Shown: positions 9,281 to 18,692, counted from the first letter of the stretch. The stretch: DNA of 64,000 nt from Candidatus Kapaibacterium sp. (GCA_026003475.1 BPHJ01000001.1:1884501-1948500); one strand, 5' to 3'. Notes: generated by a model from the letters alone, not told the origin. Translations and numbers: made by a program.

Positions 9281-10046
9281 GCATGTCCGCACTCGGCTGG
9301 CACGAGCAGAGCGTATTGCTGTACTCACCGGTGCGGGGATCTCTGCCGAAAGCGGGGTGCCAACCTTCCGCGATCCGGATGGACTATGGGCACGCTTCCG
9401 GCCCGAAGAACTTGCAAGCATGGAGGGGTTCCTGGCAAACCCTGAGCGCGTCTGGCAATGGTATCAGCACCGCCGCCACGTGCTCGAATCGGTTCAACCC
9501 AACCCAGCACACCGGGCATTGGTGCAACTGGAAAATCTCGTCGGCGAGGTGATTATCATCACGCAGAACGTTGACCGCCTTCACCAACGCGCAGGAAGCC
9601 ACCGCGTGCTCGAACTGCACGGGAACTTGGAGGACAACTACTGTTCTGCCTGTGGCAGACCCTACTGCGACGACGGAAGCGCCGATGACCGCTTGCCGCC
9701 GCGCTGTCCGAGCTGTGGTGGATTGATTCGCCCCGCGGTGGTGTGGTTCGGCGAACCGCTCCCGGCCGATGTCTTTGCTGCTGCCGAACGTGCTGCGCGG
9801 CGTGCCGAGGTGTTTTTGGTCGTGGGAACATCGTGCCAGGTATACCCTGCAGCAGCGCTACCACAAATCGCATGGGAATGCGGTGCAACGATCATCGAGA
9901 TCAACCCTTTGCCAAAGCCCATTGGTTCGATTGCCCATGCAGTGTTGCCCCACAAGGCTGGGAGCGCTCTGCCTGCATTGGTTGAGCATATCGCCTGGCT
10001 CCGCGCTACCGGCGGAACGGAACAAACCACACTTCCCCAACGCTGA
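9255..10046 (+). CDS. NAD-dependent protein deacylase, Sir2 family
   Basis: 263 residues from the ATG at 9255; the open frame extends further upstream but that part lies inside the peptidase gene and shows no family similarity. Motifs in order: GAGISAESGVPTFR (26-39), TQNVDRLH (103-110), catalytic His122 in LHGN, two zinc-binding CXXC pairs (Cys130/133 and Cys151/154), and the nucleotide-site motifs GTSCQVYPAA and INP. Sirtuins remove acetyl or acyl groups from lysines using NAD+. The start lies 26 bases inside the end of the S9 peptidase gene. The 3' end overlaps the convergent outer-membrane protein gene by 41 bases. Confidence 0.93.
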   Translation: MELTTTLSEHVRTRLARAERIAVLTGAGISAESGVPTFRDPDGLWARFRPEELASMEGFLANPERVWQWYQHRRHVLESVQPNPAHRALVQLENLVGEVIIITQNVDRLHQRAGSHRVLELHGNLEDNYCSACGRPYCDDGSADDRLPPRCPSCGGLIRPAVVWFGEPLPADVFAAAERAARRAEVFLVVGTSCQVYPAAALPQIAWECGATIIEINPLPKPIGSIAHAVLPHKAGSALPALVEHIAWLRATGGTEQTTLPQR

Positions 10047-11238
10047 GCGTCACACTCAAACGGAAGAACTCTTCGCGGATTGCTAGCCCACTGCCACGAA
10101 TTCCCGCGGTCAGTGCAGCATCAATCATTGCAGCACCACCGAACGGAATCTGCAACCCAACCGATGCGCCATACTCGCGGAGCGGCGCACCGCTGACGAC
10201 AACAGGCCACTGCTGGATGAAAAGCCCCCCACTCACCCCGACGCGATCGGTAAATGCAGCACCGGCACTTCGACTGCCGCGGTAGTTGGTTGCCAGACTC
10301 AGGCGATAGCTGCTGCCTGCTCCTGCCAGCGGCGAGAATCGGTACTGCGTCGTCACCGCAGGCGACCACTCCCCATCGAGCATCAAGAGCCACCGGCGCA
10401 CACTGTATGTAATGCCGCCTCCGATGCTCATCGGCAACGGCGACGACAGCCGGGTTGTAAAACTCGTATCGAACGAGGGCTGTGTGGCAGATGGTGCAAA
10501 GCTCTGGTAGATGAGTGTGCGTTCCACGTGCAGCGGTTGGAAGAGTCCCACAGCAGCCCCAGCGCTCCAGCCATTGCCAAGCTCGGCGTACACACCGGCA
10601 CGCCCCCCCACGGTTGCCAACACATCGTTTTGGGTCGAGACAGCTCGTTGTGCTGCGTCGGAGACAATTGATGTTTCGGTCTGATCACTCAAGAGTCCGA
10701 AACCATAGAGGAATGCTATCCCCGCATAGATGCCTGGTGCAAGGCGCGCCGAGCCGCCAGCATAGGCGGTCACCATGCCACCACCGCCGCGGTAGGTTGT
10801 GCTCCCATCGAGAACACCAACGTCGGGCAGCTCGATTTGAAATCGTCGGAGCGAGGTGTAGTTGATCGCCGACGAGGGAAACACGCCGATGCTGGCAGCG
10901 ATCTCGAGGCTGGTGTCAATCGCAAAGAGCAGAGCAGCACCGTCGAGCTTGCCGTTGTTCTGCCAGCTACGCGTTCCCGCCTGCGTAATCTGCTGTTGGT
11001 TGAAGCGATAGCCACCTTGAATGCGCGTTGACTTGACCAATGACCACAGTGCCGGATTGGCTATGCCGAAGACGTAGTCCGATGGCACAGCATAGGCAGC
11101 ACCAGCGAGGCCTTCGTAAGCAGTGCCGAAGGTTGTTCGCTGCTGCCCAAGTCCGAAGGCGGTGTAGTTTGCGCCGCCTTGCGCATGTGCAACAACGAAG
11201 ACGCTGCAGAGCAGAAGGAGAATTCGCAGCATACTCAT
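10006..11238 (-). CDS. Outer-membrane beta-barrel protein (PorV/FadL-like), unknown function
   Basis: 410 residues with a signal peptide (hydrophobic residues 4-19, cleavage likely after AHAQ) and then alternating amphipathic strands ending close to the C-terminus, the pattern of an outer-membrane barrel. The early region AGAAYAVPSDYVFGIANPALW resembles the FadL/PorV-type start where a helix plugs the barrel. Its start overlaps the stop of the upstream lipoprotein gene by 4 bases (ATGA), so lipoprotein and barrel are likely made together. Its last 41 bases overlap the sirtuin gene on the other strand. Exact role is not recognised. Confidence 0.7.
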   Translation of the reverse strand: MSMLRILLLLCSVFVVAHAQGGANYTAFGLGQQRTTFGTAYEGLAGAAYAVPSDYVFGIANPALWSLVKSTRIQGGYRFNQQQITQAGTRSWQNNGKLDGAALLFAIDTSLEIAASIGVFPSSAINYTSLRRFQIELPDVGVLDGSTTYRGGGGMVTAYAGGSARLAPGIYAGIAFLYGFGLLSDQTETSIVSDAAQRAVSTQNDVLATVGGRAGVYAELGNGWSAGAAVGLFQPLHVERTLIYQSFAPSATQPSFDTSFTTRLSSPLPMSIGGGITYSVRRWLLMLDGEWSPAVTTQYRFSPLAGAGSSYRLSLATNYRGSRSAGAAFTDRVGVSGGLFIQQWPVVVSGAPLREYGASVGLQIPFGGAAMIDAALTAGIRGSGLAIREEFFRLSVTLSVGEVWFVPFRR

Positions 11239-12476
11239 CGTGGAGCACCCGGGCGAGGGATGTACGTAATGACCAAGCGTGGACGAAGGCTGTCGGGAGC
11301 ATCCGCACCAAGGAGAACAAGCCGTTCCAGCCGAGCATTGCGCGAGCGGAAGATAGCGGTGCCGCGTCCTTGTTTGCGTTGACGCAAATAGTCCACCAGT
11401 GGCGCAATGTTGGGAAACACCATCCGTGCACTGCCAGCAAGCTGCCCACCAACAAAGCCCAGCGACCTTGCAGCGGTGCTATCGGTATAGCCTATCTCGA
11501 GTGTTGTCGGGATGCCGCCGTTACCTGCAATGCGTTGCGTGGTGTCGGTCGTGAGGGCAAGTTGGGCATTGAGCACCGCATCCAGTGGCGGCAAAGCGCT
11601 CAGATCGAGCGTTATCGCAACCTCGGAGCGCACAATAGACTGCACCGGCAGCCCACCGTTGCGGGGCGAGGTTGCACGGACAAACGTTGCATCGTTGCCA
11701 GAAAAGACCAACACTGAATCGGTAGCACCATCCTGGCGACGGTAGTAAATCCGCAATCGAACAAGGGCACCGATGGGGTTACCCGTTGCTTGCGTCTCGA
11801 ACTCGCGCACCACCGTTGACGATGAACTCGGCACAAAGCCGATACCGTAGATCGTTGCGCGGGCAGCGGTATCGGCCATTTTCTGGAGCCATGTTGCCAC
11901 GCGCTGGAGACCATCGGCCGTAAGCGGTATCTCGACGTCGCTCAGCGAGTCGGCAAGCGGGATTTTCTGTGTCCCATCGAACACCGCCAGTGGCACTGGG
12001 TCGAAGTACTGCGGGTTCGGCACCGCATCGGTCGAAAACAGGTTATCCCATCGTGGCTCAATGACAACATTGCCGCTGCTATCGTCGCTAATCCAGCGCT
12101 GACGAAGTTCGTGCACGGTGAATGCCAACACGTTCGAGAGACTATCGCCAACCACGTAACGATGCGGACGGATCAGCAACCGAGCACCGAGAATATCCGA
12201 TGGTTGAATCCAGCCGAGCGTATCAGGCAGGGTCGTAAAGCGTAGCAGTGTTGCAGCATGCAGTTCTGGCGTGCGCCCAATAAACAGCATGCCGGCATTG
12301 AAGAGGTAGGATGGGGTCACCAGTGGTTGCGTTGCCACAATCAGCGGCAGCGTCGTGGAGCTGAGTTGCTGGACGCGGCTTGTGTCGTAGATGAGCTCAC
12401 TACCCACTTCGGTCGGCGGCTCGTTGCACGCCCACACGAGCACCGCCATCGCCACAAGCACGCTCCGGAGGATCAT
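11235..12476 (-). CDS. DUF4270-like lipoprotein
   Basis: 413 residues starting with a lipoprotein signal (LVWAC, Cys17 as the likely lipidated residue). The following segment EVGSELIYDTSRV and the long beta-rich body resemble the DUF4270 lipoproteins of Bacteroidota, although the match is from memory of a loose pattern. DUF4270 genes are often found beside glgA in Bacteroidota, and here the gene overlaps the glgA stop by 4 bases and the downstream barrel gene by 4 bases, so context agrees. The function of the family is unknown; it is probably a periplasmic or surface lipoprotein. The end (RLVITYIPRP) resembles a DNRLRE-like terminal strand, an alternative reading. Confidence 0.6.
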   Translation of the reverse strand: MILRSVLVAMAVLVWACNEPPTEVGSELIYDTSRVQQLSSTTLPLIVATQPLVTPSYLFNAGMLFIGRTPELHAATLLRFTTLPDTLGWIQPSDILGARLLIRPHRYVVGDSLSNVLAFTVHELRQRWISDDSSGNVVIEPRWDNLFSTDAVPNPQYFDPVPLAVFDGTQKIPLADSLSDVEIPLTADGLQRVATWLQKMADTAARATIYGIGFVPSSSSTVVREFETQATGNPIGALVRLRIYYRRQDGATDSVLVFSGNDATFVRATSPRNGGLPVQSIVRSEVAITLDLSALPPLDAVLNAQLALTTDTTQRIAGNGGIPTTLEIGYTDSTAARSLGFVGGQLAGSARMVFPNIAPLVDYLRQRKQGRGTAIFRSRNARLERLVLLGADAPDSLRPRLVITYIPRPGAPR

Positions 12477-13954
12477 CGGGCAGTTGTTGCCAGAATCTCA
12501 CGATAGATCGCTTCGTACCGGCGCGCGCTGTTTGTCCAGGAGAAATCCTGGCTCATAGCGTTTTGCACCACTGCTGCCCAATAGGTAGGTTTCTTGTAGA
12601 GCGCCAGGGCACGTTTGATGGCCGCCAGAAAGTCCTCGGCTCTGTAGTCGCGAAAGACAAAGCCTGTTCCTTTTCGGGTTTTGGGGTTGAATTCTGCGAC
12701 GGTGTCAATAAGTCCGCCGGTGGCACGCACAATCGGGATCGTACCATAGGCCATCGAGTACATTTGGTTGAGTCCGCACGGCTCATAGAGGGAAGGCATC
12801 AGGTACATATCCGCACCAGCCTCGATCAGATGCGCAAGTTCGTCGTCGAAGCCCAGCACAACAGCCAGCTTGGAAGGGTGTCGGGAAGCGAGTTTTTCCA
12901 ATGTGTTTGCCAGCGACGGATCGCCTTCCCCAAGAACGACAACCTGGACGTTCTCCTGGAGCAGTGCCGGGAGTGCTTCGATCAGCAAGGGAATTCCTTT
13001 GGCTTCTCCCAGGCGGGCAATGGTTGCCAGCACGGGAGCCTTCTCATCCTGCGGAAGGCGAAGCCGATCGCGCAGCGCTTTTTTATTGAGCGCTTTTCCC
13101 TCTTTCCACGAGGAGCTATCGAAGTGATGCCGGATGAACGGGTCAGTCGCAGGATTCCAGTGGTATGTGTCAATACCGTTGAGGATACCGTGGATGGTGT
13201 AGTTGCGCAAGACGGTATGCATGCCACCACCGATGAGCTTGTCTTTGGTGATTTCTTTGGCGTAGGTGGGACTAACCGTTGTGATGGCATCGGCGAATTC
13301 CAATCCGGCTTTGGTAAAGTTGAGCTGCTTGGCATGCGTCACCCGCGGATAGACGTGCGAGGGCAATCCTGTTTTGTCCAGGCTTGCCGCTGGAAAGACA
13401 CCTTGATCAGCAGCGTTATGAATGGTGAACACCAGGCGTGTGCGTGCAAACTCCTTGGCGTGCATCGTGCGGATATACGCCCCAATGAGCCCTGTCTGCC
13501 AGGCGTTGCAGTGGATGATATCGGGAAACCAACCAAGGAGCAGGCAGGTGGTCACAACCGAACGGTCGAAAAAAATAAAGCGCTCGTCGTTGTTGTATGG
13601 CTCACCGGTGATGGGATCGGCGTAGAGACCCTTTTTGGAGTCGAAGTAGGTGAAATTGGTCGTAACGTAGGCTTGGACTTTGGTCCGTGGGTTCTGCATG
13701 GACGAGGATTTGATCGTTGCCAGCTCGACGGTGTCGCCGATCGCGATAGGCACCTCTTTGAGGCGGTTGATCTCGTGGATGCGATTCCGCCGCTCGCTGA
13801 CATTGCCGTATTTGGGCAGCATGACGCGGACATCATGACCAAGCTCACGGAGGGCGATCGGAAGCGCGTGGGAGACATCGGCCAATCCACCAGTTTTGGC
13901 AAAGGGGTAAACTTCACTGGAAACGAAAAGGATACTCAACGGACGCTCAGGCAT
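12473..13954 (-). CDS. glgA: Glycogen synthase (ADP-glucose type, GT5)
   Basis: 493 residues from the ATG at 13954; an in-frame start 18 codons earlier exists but adds a non-conserved stretch. The enzyme transfers glucose from ADP-glucose to glycogen. Visible hallmarks: SSEVYPFAKTGGLADV with the ADP-glucose binding Lys20, HCNAWQTGLIG, the C-terminal SLYEPCGLNQMYSMAYGTIPIVRATGGL box and the GTGFVF segment. An AAGGCGG stretch upstream may be the ribosome site. It heads a minus-strand run with the DUF4270-like lipoprotein and an outer-membrane protein. A candidate -7 element (TATTTTTG) lies at 14079-14072. Confidence 0.95.
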   Translation of the reverse strand: MPERPLSILFVSSEVYPFAKTGGLADVSHALPIALRELGHDVRVMLPKYGNVSERRNRIHEINRLKEVPIAIGDTVELATIKSSSMQNPRTKVQAYVTTNFTYFDSKKGLYADPITGEPYNNDERFIFFDRSVVTTCLLLGWFPDIIHCNAWQTGLIGAYIRTMHAKEFARTRLVFTIHNAADQGVFPAASLDKTGLPSHVYPRVTHAKQLNFTKAGLEFADAITTVSPTYAKEITKDKLIGGGMHTVLRNYTIHGILNGIDTYHWNPATDPFIRHHFDSSSWKEGKALNKKALRDRLRLPQDEKAPVLATIARLGEAKGIPLLIEALPALLQENVQVVVLGEGDPSLANTLEKLASRHPSKLAVVLGFDDELAHLIEAGADMYLMPSLYEPCGLNQMYSMAYGTIPIVRATGGLIDTVAEFNPKTRKGTGFVFRDYRAEDFLAAIKRALALYKKPTYWAAVVQNAMSQDFSWTNSARRYEAIYREILATTAR

Positions 13955-14071
13955 AGGTGTGTCCGCCTTGGGAATAGGTGAAACGGGATGTTGCCTCCGC
14001 GAAAGCACCGATCCGCTGGCACACCATCAGCGTAACAGTGCTCTGCATCGTGTGTGCATCGTCTACAGGTG

Positions 14072-14079
14072 CAAAAATA
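14072..14079 (-). promoter_or_regulatory. Candidate -7 element for the glgA transcript
   Basis: On the minus strand these bases read TATTTTTG, an exact TAnnTTTG match, about 118 bases before the glgA ATG. No clear TTTG -33 box is found at 19-21 bases upstream, so this is tentative. Confidence 0.35.
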
Positions 14080-14139
14080 CGCATGCACGCGCCCTTGCCC
14101 CATCCGTGCTGCCAAGTGAAACACGAGCGAAGTATTGGA

Positions 14140-14171
14140 TTTGGCTTGTAATTTTTTTTTGTGTACATTTG
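14140..14171 (+). promoter_or_regulatory. Bacteroidota-type promoter of the first CXnCH surface protein
   Basis: A -33 TTTG (14140-14143) and a -7 TACATTTG (14164-14171) are separated by 20 bases and a T-rich spacer. Both boxes match the TTTG/TAnnTTTG consensus exactly. The expected transcription start leaves a leader of roughly 37 bases before the ATG at 14215. Confidence 0.7.
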
Positions 14172-14214
14172 CACCGCCTTACGTTTACTTTGTCGAATAC
14201 CTCCGATCGGCACC

Positions 14215-15822
14215 ATGAAACAAGTCGTTGTTCTTGCGCTCTGGCTGTGTGTCTTTGCACTCAGTACCCTCGACCTTCGCGCCTACCGCGAAGGGTATGC
14301 CGGCGTCACAAGCACTGGCTGTGGTGGCAATGGCTGCCATGCCAATCAACCGAGTACCCTGACAACAGTCTTGCTCGAGGGTGAACGGCTGGTCAATCCC
14401 AATACTGTTTACACCTACACACTCCGCGTTCGCAACTCAAGCGCTATCTATGCGGGATTCAACTTAGCAGCCTACGATACCAACGGTCAGGCAGCCGGAA
14501 TGCTCCAATACCCAACGACCGAAAATCAGTACGTCAAGGTACTCAATGGCGAGCTGACGCATCGGGTCCGCCGAACGATGAGTAACAAAGGAACCTATCG
14601 CGAAGCATCGTGGCAGGTGCAGTGGCGCACTCCCGAAACGCCGGGTCGGTACACCATCCGTGCCGTTGGTCTTGCTGGCGATGGCGATGGACGAGCCAGC
14701 GCTGCTGACGTGTGGAATTACCTCCCAACCACCACGCTGACGGTGCGCGGTATTGTACTGAATGCTCCGACCACGAGCACATCGTATTGCACGGGCGACA
14801 CCGTTACGCTGCAATGGATTAGCTACGGCATCACAACAACCAACCTGCTTTATTCCAGCAACGGTGGAACTTCGTGGATTCCGGTAACAACACTCGAAGC
14901 TCAAGAGGGAGCCAACACCTATCGCTACGTCATTCCCCAAAGCATTAGTCCTGGTTCCAACCACGTATTCCGCATTACCAGCGCCGACGACGAACTCATT
15001 GGCGCCAATACCCCTGCACTGACCGTTAATCCGCGGACGGCAATTCGTACCCAACCGCAATCGCCAGGCGCCCGCTGTGAGGGCGGGTCGGTGACACTGT
15101 CGTTATCGGCCACGGGTGCATCCCTTTCGTACCAATGGAAGCACAATGGTACCCCGGTGCCAGGAGCGACCAGCCCACAATGGCCGCTTTCCAATCTCCG
15201 CACCGACCAGTCCGGCGAGTACGTCTGTGTCGTCTCCGGCGCTTGTGGTACGGTAACGAGCAATCCCGTTACCCTTACCGTAACACCTCTACCGAAGATC
15301 GCCGAGCAGAGCACCGACACTACCCTATCCGAAGGCACTGCGGTCGAGCTTTTTGTCCGCGCCTCCAGCGATAGCGGTATCGCCTACCAATGGCTCAAGA
15401 ACGGGACACCGATTGCCGGAGCGACGACCGCTCGCTGGCGCATCAACGGTGCACCCAGCGATAGCGGAGTCTATATCGCACGACTGACAAACACTTGCGG
15501 AACGGCTGAGTCTGCACCCATCCGCATTCGCATCACGCCAGCAACGACGGTTGAGAACGTGCCTTCGCCATTGCACTCCATCTATCCGCAACCAGCCAGC
15601 GACGCCGTCATTATCGAAACCACGCAACCCGTCGAGCACATCGAGCTCTGCGACGTGCGTGGGCGGTTACTCCGGCGAATCTCCGTCCAGCCTGGCAATG
15701 CACGCCTTGTGCTCGAGCTTGTCGACGAAGCAGGAATTCCCCTTCATCCGGGGATCTACTTGATCACCGCAGTTACCGGCGGGCAGCGGTTCAGCGCGCC
15801 CCTCCTTGTCGCACCACGGTAG
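14215..15822 (+). CDS. Secreted surface protein: CX4CH motif, choice-of-anchor-V/Reeler-like domain, two Ig-like domains, T9SS-type tail
   Basis: 535 residues. The ATG at 14215 was chosen because a signal peptide starts there (residues 1-23); the frame is open 18 codons further up but covers the promoter. Right after the signal comes GCGGNGCH (Cys36-X4-Cys41-His42), then a beta domain with the choice-of-anchor V/Reeler-like pattern (NPNTVYTYTLRVRN, GRYTIRAVG). Two Ig-like repeats with SYQWKHNGTPVPGA and AYQWLKNGTPIAGA follow, and the last ~75 residues (SIYPQPASDAVIIETT onward) look like a type IX sorting domain. Likely exported to the cell surface. Function is unknown; the CXnCH motif could bind haem or metal. 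A longer paralogue lies directly downstream. Confidence 0.75.
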   Translation: MKQVVVLALWLCVFALSTLDLRAYREGYAGVTSTGCGGNGCHANQPSTLTTVLLEGERLVNPNTVYTYTLRVRNSSAIYAGFNLAAYDTNGQAAGMLQYPTTENQYVKVLNGELTHRVRRTMSNKGTYREASWQVQWRTPETPGRYTIRAVGLAGDGDGRASAADVWNYLPTTTLTVRGIVLNAPTTSTSYCTGDTVTLQWISYGITTTNLLYSSNGGTSWIPVTTLEAQEGANTYRYVIPQSISPGSNHVFRITSADDELIGANTPALTVNPRTAIRTQPQSPGARCEGGSVTLSLSATGASLSYQWKHNGTPVPGATSPQWPLSNLRTDQSGEYVCVVSGACGTVTSNPVTLTVTPLPKIAEQSTDTTLSEGTAVELFVRASSDSGIAYQWLKNGTPIAGATTARWRINGAPSDSGVYIARLTNTCGTAESAPIRIRITPATTVENVPSPLHSIYPQPASDAVIIETTQPVEHIELCDVRGRLLRRISVQPGNARLVLELVDEAGIPLHPGIYLITAVTGGQRFSAPLLVAPR

Positions 15823-15849
15823 CACGAGCTGAAAAAAAGTACACGAGGG

Positions 15850-15881
15850 TTTGGTTAGTAACGAAAAATGTTGTAAGTTGG
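15850..15881 (+). promoter_or_regulatory. Bacteroidota-type promoter of the second CXnCH surface protein
   Basis: TTTG at 15850-15853 and TAAGTTGG at 15874-15881 (one mismatch to TAnnTTTG) are spaced by 20 bases, exactly as at the promoter of the upstream paralogue. The leader to the ATG at 15930 would be about 42 bases. Confidence 0.6.
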
Positions 15882-15929
15882 TAGCAGATGAGTCAATCAA
15901 TGTTTCACCATTAGAATAACATCCTTACC

Positions 15930-18668
15930 ATGAAGCGCTGCATTGCCACTGTTTCGTTGTTGTTAGTGTTGGTTGCGTGTGCCTGGGCATATCCCAACGG
16001 CATTTCTGGACAAACGACATCTGGCTGCACTTGCCATTCCACCTCGTCGTCGAGTGCGACGTCGCTGAGCCTGAGCGGACCGACAACCGTCAATCCCAGT
16101 TCGACGACTACCTTCACGCTCACACTGCAGAACAGTAGCCGTCCCATGGCTGGCTTGGATCTGGCTATTGTCAATTCGAGTGGGCAGAACGCTGGCTCAC
16201 TGGGTACGGTCAGCGGTCAGCTCACCCAATTGATGGGCGGTGAGCTGACGCACACACAACCCAAATCCCTTAGCGGCGGGAGTGTATCGTGGCAATTCAC
16301 CTGGCAAGCTCCCTCGACACCGGGACAATACACCGTTCGCGCAGTGGGCAACGCCGTCAACGGCAACGGAAACGCCGATGCTGGCGACCAATGGAATTTC
16401 CTCCAGAATACCACTATCACCGTCAAGGGTATCAGCATTACAGCACCGACCCCATCGCAAATCCTCTGCGCTGGTGGGAGTGTAACGCTCCAGTGGACAA
16501 GCTATGGGATTAGTTCTGTTGTGGTCGCACTCTCCAGCGATGGCGGCAATAGCTTCACCACCGTCGGCACACTCACCTCGCAGGATGGACAAAATTCGTC
16601 GAACTTCACGCTTCCCTCAAGTTTATCGCCGGGGAACCAGTACCGCATCCGTCTGACCGATGCAGCCGACAATACGATTTCCTCGACAACACAAAACCTG
16701 ACCGTCGCTTCTCCACCGAGCATTACAGCACATCCCCAGAATGCCGCTGTCTGCGAGGGTGCAACGGTCAACTTCAGCGTAACAGCCACGGGCAGCAACC
16801 TTTCCTACCAATGGCGGCGGAATGGTACGAATCTATCCGGCGCAACCCAAGCGACACTGACACTGTCGGGGGTCACCACCGCGCAAGCTGGTTCGTACGA
16901 CTGCGTCGTCAGCGGCTCGTGTGGTCAACCACTGACCAGCAATACTGCCACGCTAACAATCAACCCGCAAACCACCATCACTGCTCATCCGCAATCAGCC
17001 ACTGTCTGCCAGGGTGCGTCCATCACCTTTAGCGTCACGGCAACAGGCACCAATCTTCGCTACCAGTGGAAGAAAGGAACGCAAGACATCGCTGGTGCCA
17101 CTGCAGCCAGCTACTCCATCGCATCGGTTGCACTGGCAGACACCGGACTTTATGCGTGTACCGTCAGCGGTGATTGTGGTTCTCCCACCAGTAATCAAGC
17201 ACAGCTTCAGGTTGCAATTCCTCCGGCAATCACCACACAACCGCAATCCCAGACCCTCTGCGAAGGGCAAGCACTCACGCTTAGCGTTGCGACCAGCCGC
17301 GCAATTGCCAACCTCTACCAGTGGAAAAAAGACGGCGCACCGCTCAACGATGGCGGACGCATCCAAGGAACACGCACAGCAACCTTGCGGATTACTGATC
17401 TATCGAGCAATGATGCCGGTAGCTACGCCGTCGAGATCACCAACGCTATTTGTCAAGGCTCGACCACCTCGAATCCAGCAGCGGTTACTGTCAACGCAAA
17501 ACCAGTCATCACGACCGAACCACAATCGCAGACCGTCACGCGCGGCAGTTCGGTAACATTCAGCGTCACGGCATCGGGCAGCGCATTGCAGTACCAGTGG
17601 TTCCGGAACGGTCAACCAATCAGCGGAGCAACCGATGCCACCTACAGCATCACTAACGCACAGGATAGCCACGCTGGTTCGTACTACGTCACCATTTCCA
17701 ACGAGTGTGGGTCAGTGCAGTCACGGCAGGTGACACTCACCGTCACCGACCAGCCAACACCTGTACTGGAGCTGTCTCAAGGAACAATCACCTTCCTCGG
17801 AGTCCGCGTTGGTGTGAGCGACCAGCTACGCATTCAGCTCTATAACCGTGGCACCGCACCGCTCCAGCTCAACCAGGCGAGCATTAGTGGAAGCGGTGCA
17901 TCGGCTTTCTCGATAACCGTAACCCTACCGGCCACCGTTGCGCCGGGCGACTCCCTGAGCGCAACGCTCAGCTTCACGCCCACCACTGCCGGCAGCTTCA
18001 CAGCCACGTTGAGCGTCACCAGTAACGGCGGCGATCGGACTGCAACGCTGAGCGGTCAGGGCTTTGCGCGTGCGCTCACACCCGAAACGGTTAGCTTCGA
18101 TACCACCCAAACTGGAGAAAGCACCCAGCAAACAGTTCGCCTCTGCAACCAAACGGGCGCAATGGTCACCGTTGATTCTCTCACCATCGCAGGGGACGAT
18201 GCAGCCGCATTCGAGCTCATCCCGGGTCCGTGGATGATGGAAATCCGCAACGGTATTGGAGCGCTTGCGTGCCACGACATCCCCATCCGTTTCCGCCCAA
18301 CGCGAAGCGGTATCCACCAGGCGGTCGTTCGACTCTCCTGCAGGCAGCTAACGGCTCCGTTCAGCGAAGAAATCATCCTCCAGGCGGTAGCAACCCAAAG
18401 CTCCAGCGTCTCCGAGGCGGAACGCTTTGGTGTTCGTATTCTGCCGAACCCAGCTACTGACGAAGTCTCATTCGACGTTGGCGATCGCACTGCGCTAGTT
18501 CGCATCTTCGACGCCCGCGGCATACAGGTTCATACCGCCACGGCGCAGGCAGTCTATCACTGGCACACGCAGGATAGTAACGGCGTCCCTGTTGCTGCCG
18601 GTGTGTACACGGTTGTCCTTGCTCTCCCCGACCGAACGCTCACGGTGCCGATCGTGATTGTTCGCTAA
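15930..18668 (+). CDS. Secreted surface protein: CXCH motif, Reeler-like domain, four Ig-like domains, choice-of-anchor-D-like domains, T9SS-type tail
   Basis: 912 residues, a longer paralogue of the preceding gene. Signal peptide 1-20, then SGCTCHS (Cys33-X-Cys35-His36) and a Reeler-like domain to about 165. Four Ig-like repeats start near residues 260, 343, 428 and 523, each with an xYQWxxxG core and paired cysteines in most. From about 606 to 720 (GVRVGVSDQLRIQLYNRGTAPLQL, VAPGDSLSATLSFTP) the pattern is that of HYDIN/choice-of-anchor D domains, with a second related unit to about 815. A T9SS-type tail starts near 825 (GVRILPNPATDEVSFDV). Probably a large surface adhesin-like protein; ligand unknown. 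A hairpin terminator follows closely. Confidence 0.78.
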   Translation: MKRCIATVSLLLVLVACAWAYPNGISGQTTSGCTCHSTSSSSATSLSLSGPTTVNPSSTTTFTLTLQNSSRPMAGLDLAIVNSSGQNAGSLGTVSGQLTQLMGGELTHTQPKSLSGGSVSWQFTWQAPSTPGQYTVRAVGNAVNGNGNADAGDQWNFLQNTTITVKGISITAPTPSQILCAGGSVTLQWTSYGISSVVVALSSDGGNSFTTVGTLTSQDGQNSSNFTLPSSLSPGNQYRIRLTDAADNTISSTTQNLTVASPPSITAHPQNAAVCEGATVNFSVTATGSNLSYQWRRNGTNLSGATQATLTLSGVTTAQAGSYDCVVSGSCGQPLTSNTATLTINPQTTITAHPQSATVCQGASITFSVTATGTNLRYQWKKGTQDIAGATAASYSIASVALADTGLYACTVSGDCGSPTSNQAQLQVAIPPAITTQPQSQTLCEGQALTLSVATSRAIANLYQWKKDGAPLNDGGRIQGTRTATLRITDLSSNDAGSYAVEITNAICQGSTTSNPAAVTVNAKPVITTEPQSQTVTRGSSVTFSVTASGSALQYQWFRNGQPISGATDATYSITNAQDSHAGSYYVTISNECGSVQSRQVTLTVTDQPTPVLELSQGTITFLGVRVGVSDQLRIQLYNRGTAPLQLNQASISGSGASAFSITVTLPATVAPGDSLSATLSFTPTTAGSFTATLSVTSNGGDRTATLSGQGFARALTPETVSFDTTQTGESTQQTVRLCNQTGAMVTVDSLTIAGDDAAAFELIPGPWMMEIRNGIGALACHDIPIRFRPTRSGIHQAVVRLSCRQLTAPFSEEIILQAVATQSSSVSEAERFGVRILPNPATDEVSFDVGDRTALVRIFDARGIQVHTATAQAVYHWHTQDSNGVPVAAGVYTVVLALPDRTLTVPIVIVR

Positions 18669-18692
18669 AGCGGCGGGTGCGTGTAAGGAACG

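Noticed and set aside
12563..13981. 472-codon plus-strand frame
   Set aside because: Entirely antisense to glgA, which has full family motifs; no motif of its own.
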